40,330 bases of DNA, from the NCBI GenBank assembly GCA_020060545.1, contig JAGUZX010000132.1, forward strand, positions 1 to 40,330. Direction: 5' to 3'. This stretch comes from Desulfovibrio sp. Its GTDB lineage: Bacteria > Bacillota > Dethiobacteria > DTU022. The notes beneath the pieces are model-generated. The model saw only the letters and a list, made by a program, of their open reading frames with translations, searched no databases and was not told where the DNA came from. A program made the position numbers and the translations under genes. This document shows, piece after piece, positions 18,229 through 24,500 of this stretch. Positions within the stretch are counted from its first letter, which is position 1. Each line of letters begins with the position of its first letter.

Positions 18229-18696
18229 TTACCGGAAAAAAATCACCCTCCCGGGGGCGCGGCGTACTGCGCCCGCTATTCCCTCCGGGAAGCGGCGATA
18301 GGGTGCAAAGCAATACGGCTGTTGCCCTGTACAAGGGGCGGCGCATACGCCGCCCGCGCAAACGGCGCCAAGAAAGCAAAACGGGCGAGGCATGCCCCGC
18401 CCGGACGGAAGTTGACCAACTTCCCCGGCAGGCCCGCTTATCAGGGGCTGCAGCCCGAAAGCAAAACGAAAAGAGCGGCTGCCAGAGCGAAAAGAACCGG
18501 GAGCAAGATCTTGCGCACCGCCTGAGCACCTCCCCGGGTTTTTTTGGCGCCGTTAAACGCTATGCCGGCACCCGCCGCCCCGGCCCGCCCCGGGTGGCGG
18601 AACGGAAAGAGGAGAACGGTAACCCGGCTATAAATTGGCTCCAGTTATATATTCAATACCGCACGTTCGCATACCTTCTTGAACGGATAACCCTGG
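18229..18696. other. Spacer with three GC-rich palindromes
   Basis: No gene is evident. Three palindromes follow one another: GGGCGCGGCGTACTGCGCCC (18255-18274), GGGCGGCGCATACGCCGCCC (18336-18355) and GGGCGAGGCATGCCCCGCCC (18383-18402). The middle one is preceded by TGTACAAGGGGCG (from 18328), also found at 33838. Open frames here have the composition of the repeats and no recognisable motif. Confidence 0.65.
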
Positions 18697-18699
18697 CAG

Positions 18700-18732
18700 A
18701 AAAAAGGAAACCGCCTCCCCGCAGGGAGGCGG
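18700..18732 (-). terminator. Rho-independent terminator of the riboswitch-controlled unit
   Basis: Stem CCGCCTCCC/GGGAGGCGG (18711-18719 and 18724-18732) with a CGCA loop on the plus strand. Read leftward it is followed by TTTCCTTTTTT. It sits 6 bp past the lipoprotein stop codon. Confidence 0.85.
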
Positions 18733-18738
18733 CGCCTT

Positions 18739-19266
18739 TCATTCCAGTTCAAATTTTTCCAGGAAGGCCGCCAGCCGAAACCGGCCTGATTCAAAATGCT
18801 CCTGCCTGGCGATCAGCGTCACCAGGGCCGTAAAGCGGGAGCCGTAGAGGACGGCGGTGCCTGCTTCAATTTGCTCCCGCCGGCCCGCCTGTACCCTCAG
18901 GAATGGCAGCGACCGTCCCGAAGCCAGGATGATCTCCTCATACCCGATCGGCTCCCGGGGCTCATAAAGGCCTTTTTGAAGCAGCTTCCCGGCTTCATTT
19001 AAAGTCTCGGCCGGAGTAAACCGGTCCGCCTGGAAAACGGTAACCACCAGGTAGGAAGATTCCCGGTCTGCGGCCTGCACCCGCAGGGTCAGGACCCCCT
19101 GCCGCTCCTTTTCCTCCGCCAACTTCCAGCTTTCTCCCAGGGAGAAGCGGCAGCCGTAAGCCCGGTTGGCATATTCGTTCCCGCCGCGCATATTTGTGCA
19201 GCCGATAATAATCCCCAATAGCAGCAAATAAGAACCAAGGGTTAGCCCGAGCCGCTTTTTCCGCAT
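18739..19266 (-). CDS. Predicted lipoprotein, unknown function
   Basis: The 175-residue protein has a type II signal peptide: MRKKRLGLTLGSYLLLLG followed by the lipobox IIGC, so the mature N-terminus would be a lipid-modified Cys near residue 22. The rest (NRAYGCRFSLGESWKL and onward) looks like a small soluble beta-rich domain, distantly like PsbP-type lipoproteins, but I do not recognise a family. The ATG lies 3 nt after the stop of the upstream gene with no ribosome binding site of its own, so translation is probably coupled. It shares the c-di-GMP riboswitch leader and ends at a strong terminator, so it should act outside the membrane together with the upstream secreted protein. Confidence 0.75.
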   Translation of the reverse strand: MRKKRLGLTLGSYLLLLGIIIGCTNMRGGNEYANRAYGCRFSLGESWKLAEEKERQGVLTLRVQAADRESSYLVVTVFQADRFTPAETLNEAGKLLQKGLYEPREPIGYEEIILASGRSLPFLRVQAGRREQIEAGTAVLYGSRFTALVTLIARQEHFESGRFRLAAFLEKFELE

Positions 19267-19269
19267 TGG

Positions 19270-20328
19270 TTATTTGTTACGGCCCGGCGCACCGCTGCGG
19301 CCGCGGTTGCCGGTGCTATTGCCGTTGCCGGCGCTATTGCCGTTGCCGCTGTTCTTCGGCGTTGAATTTTCGCGTTGGGTCCCGGACAGTGTAGCGCCGC
19401 CGTTTTCACCGTTGCCGCCGCCGTTATCGGCGCCGCTGCCTTCACCGTTTCCGTTTTCACCGTTGCCGCCGCCTTCGGTTTCACCGCCGCCGTTACCGTT
19501 TTTACCGTTTCCGCGGCTGCCGCCGTTTTCTCCTGCGCCGTTCCCGTTGCGGCCGTTGCGGTTTACTCCGGTATTAGCCCACGGGGGAGGGCCCTCCTGT
19601 CCGGATTGAGCCCAGGCGGCATGCTCCATGGCCCTGGCCATATTGTCCAGCGCCCTTTGGGCGTTGGCCCGGACATGAGCGGGCAGCGTTTCATCGCCTG
19701 CTTTTTCTCTCAAGCGCCAGCCTCTTCTTTCCCGCCCGTTGAAAATTTCCTCGATTAATTCATCCAAATCGCCGGCTTCGCCTTCACCCGGCTCTGCCTC
19801 ATCACCGGGTCCTTCATCTTCAACAGGATCTGCGCCTTCTCCGGGTGCGGCCTCATCGGCAGTCTCTCCGCCATCGCCGGTCCCTTCGCCTCCCTCCGGC
19901 TCTGCCGCGTCACCGGTTTCCTCATCCTCACCGGGCGGCAAATCGCCATCCTGTGCTCCGTCATCTCCCGGCCCGGAAACAGCGTCACCGGCTCCGGAGC
20001 CGCCGCTTTCGTTGTTGAATACCCCGGTCATGATTTCATCCAACGCTGTTTCCGCTTGCTCCAGGTCTTTTAACAGCTCATCCAGGTTCGCCTCGTCTTC
20101 TTCGGCCATGATCCCGTCCACCAGCCGGTTGGCCAGGTCGTTCTGCAGCCCGGCCTGCTCCAGGAGATCTTCGCTCAGATCGTTCTGGGACACCCTGATG
20201 CCCATAACAGCATCATAAAAGCCGTCCCCCGGGGAAAAGGCGCCGCCGTCCTGTCCATCCCCGGCCATTACGGCGCCGCCCCCCGCCAGCAGCAACACCA
20301 GCAAAACCGCTGCCGTTTTTTTGCCCAT
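19270..20328 (-). CDS. Secreted acidic then Gly/Asn-rich protein under a c-di-GMP riboswitch
   Basis: Unknown function. A signal peptide (MGKKTAAVLLVLLLAGGGAV, cut near MAGDG) leads into a helical region (residues 30-105; SPGDGFYDAVMGIRVSQNDL) that loosely resembles DUF5667-type domains. Next is a Glu/Asp/Gly/Pro-rich stretch (about 110-190), a short helical segment (RERRGWRLREKAGD to AMEHAAWAQ, about 197-245), and a Gly/Asn-rich tail (GNGNSAGNGNSTGN) to residue 352. The last part is low complexity and the DNA there is repetitive. AAGGAGGGG precedes the ATG. It follows a GEMM-I riboswitch and precedes a lipoprotein gene, which suggests a surface or matrix role tied to the motile-to-sessile switch. 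That role is inference. Confidence 0.75.
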   Translation of the reverse strand: MGKKTAAVLLVLLLAGGGAVMAGDGQDGGAFSPGDGFYDAVMGIRVSQNDLSEDLLEQAGLQNDLANRLVDGIMAEEDEANLDELLKDLEQAETALDEIMTGVFNNESGGSGAGDAVSGPGDDGAQDGDLPPGEDEETGDAAEPEGGEGTGDGGETADEAAPGEGADPVEDEGPGDEAEPGEGEAGDLDELIEEIFNGRERRGWRLREKAGDETLPAHVRANAQRALDNMARAMEHAAWAQSGQEGPPPWANTGVNRNGRNGNGAGENGGSRGNGKNGNGGGETEGGGNGENGNGEGSGADNGGGNGENGGATLSGTQRENSTPKNSGNGNSAGNGNSTGNRGRSGAPGRNK

Positions 20329-20352
20329 GCTCCAGCCCCTCCTTAGATTTGA

Positions 20353-20384
20353 TAATTTAAGGGGTCAGACCCCTTAACTTATGA
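20353..20384. repeat. GGGGTCAGACCCC palindrome in a 5' leader
   Basis: TTAAGGGGTCAG and its complement form a near-perfect palindrome (core 20357-20377). It lies between the riboswitch terminator and the ribosome binding site of the gene at 19270-20328, so it would fold as a hairpin in that leader. Confidence 0.85.
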
Positions 20385-20400
20385 CATATTTTGGTTCCCT

Positions 20401-20417
20401 AAAAAACAGCTCCTGTT
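20401..20417 (-). terminator. Riboswitch expression-platform terminator
   Basis: On the minus strand AACAG-GAG-CTGTT is followed by a run of T. The stem is short (5 bp) but directly abuts the riboswitch aptamer, as expected of a transcriptional expression platform. Confidence 0.6.
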
Positions 20418-20500
20418 TCGGCGGCCCGGCGATCGTAGTTCGTAGCGAACCTTAGACCCGTGGCTTTGCGTGCCAACCTTTCGGAAGGGTTGCCATTATC
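20418..20500 (-). promoter_or_regulatory. Cyclic di-GMP-I (GEMM-I) riboswitch
   Basis: Read on the minus strand, the segment starts GATAATGGCAACCC, has a GAAA tetraloop hairpin (CCTTCCGAAAGG), then the conserved core ACGCAAAGCCACGGG followed by TCTAAGG. A second hairpin (GGTTCGCTACGAACTA) follows, and it closes with GCCGGGCCGCCGAA. These are the hallmark GEMM-I elements: the GNRA tetraloop, CGCAAAGCC, and the closing GCCGGG that pairs back to GGCAA. It leads into a terminator and then the secreted protein and lipoprotein genes. Whether c-di-GMP turns expression on or off cannot be decided here. Confidence 0.92.
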
Positions 20501-21080
20501 GTTCAGGATACGGTATTACTTTGATTTTAACACATTTTTTCGCCATTGGCACCATCTTTTTCTGAGGTAAATTATACCACCGCCCGGTACCAGCCGGATG
20601 CGCCGGAAAGCACCCCGGCGTTACGTAAAGAGCTTATGTTCACTGGATAAAATGTCGTAAAACCAGGAAATACCTCACTTTATGGCCCTTGGTGTAAATA
20701 CCGTGAAAAAATAACTCACACTATCCACAGGGTTATGCACAGCTCAAAGGCTTTTTTTACCCTGCCGGCCCGGCTTATCCACAGGCGGGGAGCCGGTAAA
20801 CATAATTTCAGCCGGCGGGTAAACCGGCGAGCGCCGCAAAAGACGGCGCCCCGGACCGGCCGGATCGGTTGGGCCGCTCTGCGCGCAGGCTTAATCACAG
20901 AGATGGGGCCGCCCTTCACGCCGGTCCCGGCGCAAATTATCCTGCCGTCCACCCGCCGGAAAAACCTGCCGCGGGATCGCAAAAAAACCACAGAAAAATT
21001 TAAGCTGGAAAAAAGGGAAAACGGGATCGTTAGCGAATAAAAAGCAATTGGTAAATTGATTCAGATAAAGGAGGATCGAG
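20501..21080. other. Spacer with DnaA boxes upstream of ferredoxin
   Basis: No convincing gene is seen. A DnaA-box cluster lies at 20721-20783. Open frames on both strands (20716-20991 and 20735-21040) lack ribosome binding sites and recognisable motifs. Both the leftward riboswitch transcript and the rightward ferredoxin transcript must start here, but I could not assign promoters with confidence. Confidence 0.55.
20721..20783. promoter_or_regulatory. Cluster of three DnaA-box-like sites
   Basis: CTATCCACA (20721-20729), TTATGCACA (20733-20741) and the consensus TTATCCACA (20775-20783) all point the same way within 63 bp. The third is a perfect DnaA box; the others each differ from it at one base. 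No dnaA or dnaN gene is near, so this is unlikely to be the main origin. Confidence 0.6.
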
Positions 21081-21266
21081 ATGGAGGTTAGAGTTAACGA
21101 CGAGTGCAGCGCCTGCGGGATCTGTGAAGACATCTGCCCGGAAGTGTTTGAACTGGGAGACGAAAAAGCCGAAGTAAAGAAAAACCCCGTACCCGATGAA
21201 TTCGAGGATAAATGCCGCGAAGCCGCCGAGGAATGCCCTTCCGAAGCGATCGAGATTAGCGAGTAG
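21081..21266 (+). CDS. Single-cluster [4Fe-4S] ferredoxin
   Basis: Small electron carrier of 61 residues. The cluster motif is CSACGICEDICP (C-x2-C-x2-C-x3-C-P) near residues 10-21. The distant Cys in EECPSEAIEI completes the fold; an extra Cys in DKCREAAEECP may form a disulfide as in other monocluster ferredoxins. AAAGGAGGATCGAG precedes the ATG. It is followed by a strong terminator, so it is probably monocistronic. Its redox partner is not evident from the neighbours. Confidence 0.93.
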   Translation: MEVRVNDECSACGICEDICPEVFELGDEKAEVKKNPVPDEFEDKCREAAEECPSEAIEISE

Positions 21267-21284
21267 TTAACCGGTAAAATGTAA

Positions 21285-21316
21285 AAAGAGCCCGCCTGGC
21301 TTGCAGCGGGCTCTTT
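21285..21316 (+). terminator. Rho-independent terminator of the ferredoxin gene
   Basis: An 11-bp perfect stem AAAGAGCCCGC/GCGGGCTCTTT with a 10-nt loop is followed by CTCTTT, 18 bp after the ferredoxin stop. Confidence 0.85.
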
Positions 21317-21514
21317 CTCTTTGGCCAGGGGAGCGGTTAACCTGCATAATTTAAGGCTCCAAGGTCGATAACAGGTTTATCCTGATCCTTTTTCCAGGGG
21401 AGGGATGCCGGCTCTGATGTGGCAGAACTTGCCCCAGAGCTGCGGCAGGAATTACAGCCCGGCTTCACGAAATAACAGGGGTGTGTATAAAGCGGAGGTG
21501 GATCATAAACCGCA

Positions 21515-23053
21515 ATGATGCTGAAAACGATGCTTGAAGCGCTGTCGCTCCCGGAATCCGGCCATGCGCCCGATCTGCCGGTTACCGGCCTCGCTTACCA
21601 CTCGGAAAAGGTTGTCCCGGGCGACCTGTTCGTCTGCATTAAGGGCTACAAAACTGACGGCCACCGCTACCTGGGAAAGGCCGTGGAAAAAGGGGCCGCC
21701 GCCGCCGTGGTGGAAGAGATCCAGGCGGGGATACCGATCCCCCAATACCGTGTCGCCAACAGCCGGCAGGCGCTGGCCGCCCTGGCGGATCTCTTTTACG
21801 ATCACCCGTCGCGGAAAATTAAGGTGATTGGGGTTACCGCCACCAACGGCAAAACCACTACTACTTTTATGACCAACGCCATCCTCGAAGAGCACGGCCT
21901 GAAAACAGGCCTGATCGGCACCGTCATCATCAAGGTCGGCAATACGGTTCGCCCCGCCGTCTTGACCACGCCCGAATCGCTGGACCTGCACCACCTCTTC
22001 TACCAGATGGTCCAGCAAGGCATCTCCCATGTGACCATGGAAGCCTCTTCTTCGGGGCTTGAACTCTACCGGGTGGGAAATGTTGACTTCGATATCGTGG
22101 CCGTCAACAACATCAGCCGCGAGCATATCGACCTGCACGGCTCTTTTGAAGCTTATTTCAACGCCAAGGCCAGGCTGGTCCGCGAGGCGAATCCCGGCCA
22201 GTGGGCCATCTTCAACCTGGATTGCCCCAACAGCGCTTCGCTCGTCGAACAGACCAGGGCTAAAACTTTGACCTACGGGCTTAAAAACAGCGGCGGGGAC
22301 TGCCTGGTGAAAGATCTGGACCTTTCCACGGGCCGGGCCCGCTTTACGGTGGAGCTGCAAAAGCCGGGCCTGGCGGGGACCCTCGGCGCCGGCGTGCGGC
22401 GCTTCCCGGTCGAGCTTTCCGTGCTGGGGCTGCACAGCGTTTACAACGCGATGGTGGCGATCCTGTCCGGCCTGCTCTGCGGCGTCCCCGTGGCGGTAAT
22501 CCAGCGGGCGCTGCGCAGCTTCCGCGGGGTCGAGCGCCGGTTTGAGCTGATCTTCGAGGACGAGTTCAAGGTGATCGACGACCATTTCGCCAACAACGGC
22601 AATATCCATGTCACCCTGGAGACCCTCAAGTTCATGGACTACCGCAACCTGCATGTCGTTTACGCCATCCGCGGCAGCCGCGGTGTCACCGTGAACCGGG
22701 AAAGCGCCGAGGCGCTGGCCCACTGGGCCCCGGTTTTGGGGGTGAAAGAGATCATCGCCACCACCAGCAGCTCCCATGTCACGGATAAAGACGCCGTCAC
22801 CGGGGAAGAAAGGGAAGCCTTTCAAGCGGTGATGAACTCGGCCGGCTTAAGCACGGTCATCTGCGACGAGCTCCCCGAGGCCGTCGCGAAGGGGCTCAGC
22901 CGCGTTCGCCCCGGCGACATCCTGCTCCTGGCGGGCTGCCAGGGAATGGACCACGGCGCCCGGATCTGCCTGGAACAGATTCACCAGCGCAACCCGCACC
23001 TGGGCCGGGAAAAGGTCTTCCAGGCCCTGCAGAACCGGGTGGCGGGGATGTGA
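21515..23053 (+). CDS. Divergent MurE-like Mur ligase
   Basis: Predicted ATP-dependent amide ligase of the Mur family (512 residues) with three domains. The N-terminal substrate domain has the MurE-type SEKVVPGDLFVCIKG. The central ATPase has the P-loop GVTATNGKTTT (106-116), EASSSGLELYR, and NAKARL, whose Lys is normally carbamylated. In the C-terminal domain the MurE signature VDYAHTPD is replaced by IDDHFANNGNI, and the DAP-binding DNPR motif by SSSHVTD, so it may not add diaminopimelate. GGAGGTG lies an unusually long 15 nt before the ATG. It is not in a division and cell wall cluster, so it looks like a specialised paralogue. The stop TGA is the first triplet of a heptamer array. Confidence 0.8.
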   Translation: MMLKTMLEALSLPESGHAPDLPVTGLAYHSEKVVPGDLFVCIKGYKTDGHRYLGKAVEKGAAAAVVEEIQAGIPIPQYRVANSRQALAALADLFYDHPSRKIKVIGVTATNGKTTTTFMTNAILEEHGLKTGLIGTVIIKVGNTVRPAVLTTPESLDLHHLFYQMVQQGISHVTMEASSSGLELYRVGNVDFDIVAVNNISREHIDLHGSFEAYFNAKARLVREANPGQWAIFNLDCPNSASLVEQTRAKTLTYGLKNSGGDCLVKDLDLSTGRARFTVELQKPGLAGTLGAGVRRFPVELSVLGLHSVYNAMVAILSGLLCGVPVAVIQRALRSFRGVERRFELIFEDEFKVIDDHFANNGNIHVTLETLKFMDYRNLHVVYAIRGSRGVTVNRESAEALAHWAPVLGVKEIIATTSSSHVTDKDAVTGEEREAFQAVMNSAGLSTVICDELPEAVAKGLSRVRPGDILLLAGCQGMDHGARICLEQIHQRNPHLGREKVFQALQNRVAGM

Positions 23054-23085
23054 GAGGTGAGAGGTGAGAAGTGAGAAGTGAGAAG
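23051..23085. repeat. Heptanucleotide array beginning at a stop codon
   Basis: Five 7-bp units read TGAGAGG twice and TGAGAAG three times. The first TGA is the stop codon of the Mur ligase gene. Confidence 0.92.
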
Positions 23086-23135
23086 TGTAAGTGGCAAGCA
23101 AGACAAAAAGAGTTCCCCAATCACAAAATACAAGT

Positions 23136-23163
23136 AGGCCCCCCGGCCAGGTTTGGGGGGCCT
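23136..23163 (+). terminator. Terminator after the Mur ligase gene
   Basis: A 9-bp stem AGGCCCCCC/GGGGGGCCT with a 10-nt loop, followed by TTGCTTCACCTTTTTT. It lies between convergent genes and may serve both. Confidence 0.75.
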
Positions 23164-23189
23164 TTGCTTCACCTTTTTTGGTGCGGGGT

Positions 23190-23945
23190 TTAAGGTTTTT
23201 CTTTGATCTCGATGCCGCCCATGATCGCGCGGGCCTGGATGCGCACCAGGCGCTCCGTCGATGCGGTAACGTTATGTTCGATCGTGCGGCCGGCGACAAT
23301 GCCGGCATCCTCATGGCCCCTGAATGTAACGCCGCCCAAAACCGACGAACCCTGGTAGATCACCGCGAGGTCCGGGGGGATCTTCACGTCGATGCCGCCC
23401 ATGAACGCGGTCAGATCCAGGACGGTTTCCCCGGGCGGAATTTCCGCCGTGGTCAGGTCCAGGTCAATCCCGCCCATAAAGGCCAGATAGCTGCCGCTTT
23501 CGAGCTTCCACGGGGTGGACCCGCCGGCGCCGATGCCGCCCATGAACGCCACCCTGCCCCGCCCCTGGCCGGCCCTGGAGAAACCTTTGAGCAGGCTCAA
23601 ACCGATCAAGATCAGGACAAACGCCCCAAAAATCCGCCAGAAAGAAACCATCTGGACTTCGAAATATCCGAGATTCCGGCCCAGGTAGATTACACCGACG
23701 GCCAGGGCGATTACGGCTGAAATTAGCTGCCCCCAGGAGAAGAACACCCGCCGCCCTTCACCGGAGCCCGCCGGGCGGAAGGAGAGGATCAACCAGTTCA
23801 GGCCCAGAATGAGAGGGATCACCGGCCAGTAGGTGGCAAAAATCATCCTCGGATTAACGGGCACACCCGCCATTCTCAGCAGCAAAAGCACGCCCATGGC
23901 CAGGATGGCCAAACCCAAAACGACCCGCGCACTGATTACACGCAT
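23190..23945 (-). CDS. LiaF-like membrane protein
   Basis: 251-residue envelope protein of the LiaF/VraT-like group, whose members modulate cell-envelope stress sensing. Four hydrophobic segments are visible: VVLGLAILAMGVLLLLRMAG, TYWPVIPLILGLNWLILSF, LISAVIALAVGVIYLG and IFGAFVLILIGLSLL. A soluble C-terminal domain (about 130-251) has repeated MGGI turns (VAFMGGIG, LAFMGGIDLD, TAFMGGIDVKI, AIMGGIEIKE) and a related VLGGVTF turn, typical of this beta-solenoid fold. The ATG follows GGAAGGTGG. No LiaRS-type two-component genes are nearby, so its partner is unknown. Confidence 0.85.
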   Translation of the reverse strand: MRVISARVVLGLAILAMGVLLLLRMAGVPVNPRMIFATYWPVIPLILGLNWLILSFRPAGSGEGRRVFFSWGQLISAVIALAVGVIYLGRNLGYFEVQMVSFWRIFGAFVLILIGLSLLKGFSRAGQGRGRVAFMGGIGAGGSTPWKLESGSYLAFMGGIDLDLTTAEIPPGETVLDLTAFMGGIDVKIPPDLAVIYQGSSVLGGVTFRGHEDAGIVAGRTIEHNVTASTERLVRIQARAIMGGIEIKEKP

Positions 23946-24135
23946 CTTTTATAACCACCTTCCATGATTGGCCTCATTTTTACCATTTACCATCAACTTT
24001 CGCCATCAATTGAGAATTCCCTGCCTCACCCGGAGAGCGCAATTCTGTACTTGTTGCTTTTCCCTTTTATGGCCGGGCCCGGGCCTGGCCGCGCTCCGGA
24101 GCCCGGGCTGCCGCGGCACAGGCAGCCGCGAGCCG

Positions 24136-24164
24136 TTGACTTTTTCCGGTGGGCATGCTAAAAT
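24136..24164 (+). promoter_or_regulatory. Promoter of the tRNA-His/tRNA-Gln unit
   Basis: TTGACT (24136-24141) and TAAAAT (24159-24164) are spaced by 17 bp, 18 bp before the tRNA-His gene. Confidence 0.75.
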
Positions 24165-24182
24165 TAACAGCGCGAGAAGCAT

Positions 24183-24260
24183 GGTGGGTGTAGCTCAGCA
24201 GGTTAGAGCGCCAGGTTGTGGCCCTGGAGGTCGTGGGTTCGAATCCCATCACTCACCCCA
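24183..24260 (+). tRNA. tRNA-His (anticodon GTG)
   Basis: Cloverleaf with acceptor GTGGGTG/CACTCAC, the extra 5' G at 24183 opposite C73, D-arm GCTCAGCAGGTTAGAGC, anticodon loop TTGTGGC, TTCGAAT T-loop and encoded CCA at 24258-24260. Confidence 0.95.
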
Positions 24261-24287
24261 ATAATTTACTGCAAAAAAGCTGTATGC

Positions 24288-24362
24288 TGGGGTGTCGCCA
24301 AGCGGTAAGGCACGGGACTTTGGATCCCGCATGCGTAGGTTCGAATCCTACCGCCCCAGCCA
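24288..24362 (+). tRNA. tRNA-Gln (anticodon TTG)
   Basis: Acceptor TGGGGTG/CGCCCCA, anticodon loop ACTTTGGAT with TTG, T-loop TTCGAAT, and encoded CCA at 24360-24362. It lies 27 bp after tRNA-His and shares its promoter. Confidence 0.95.
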
Positions 24363-24438
24363 TTTTCATGATTCCACCGGATTACCAGGGCGGCTCTTGC
24401 GCCGCCCCGCTATTGGGCGTAAAACAAATATTTGAACA

Positions 24439-24470
24439 GGGGCTGCCTTTTGAGGCAGCCCCTTACTTTT
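24439..24470 (+). terminator. Terminator of the tRNA-His/tRNA-Gln unit
   Basis: A 9-bp perfect stem GGGGCTGCC/GGCAGCCCC with loop TTTTGA is followed by TTACTTTT. It lies between the tRNAs and the convergent penicillin acylase gene, and a second 7-bp GC hairpin precedes it at 24388-24407. Confidence 0.85.
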
Positions 24471-24500
24471 AAAAGGTTCGAAGCGGCAGGCCGGCGAAGC

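Noticed and set aside
20721-20783. Chromosomal replication origin
   Set aside because: Only three boxes, no A+T-rich unwinding region next to them, and no dnaA, dnaN or recF nearby.
20735-21040. A 101-codon frame before ferredoxin
   Set aside because: Its ATG is inside a DnaA-box-like site, no ribosome binding site precedes it, and the protein is basic low-complexity with no motif.
23051-23085. Possible CRISPR-like repeat array
   Set aside because: Units are only 7 bp with no spacers; none of the arrays in the window has repeat-spacer structure, and no cas gene is present.
24218-24472. An 84-codon frame over the tRNA-His/tRNA-Gln region
   Set aside because: It translates the tRNA genes and terminator; not coding.
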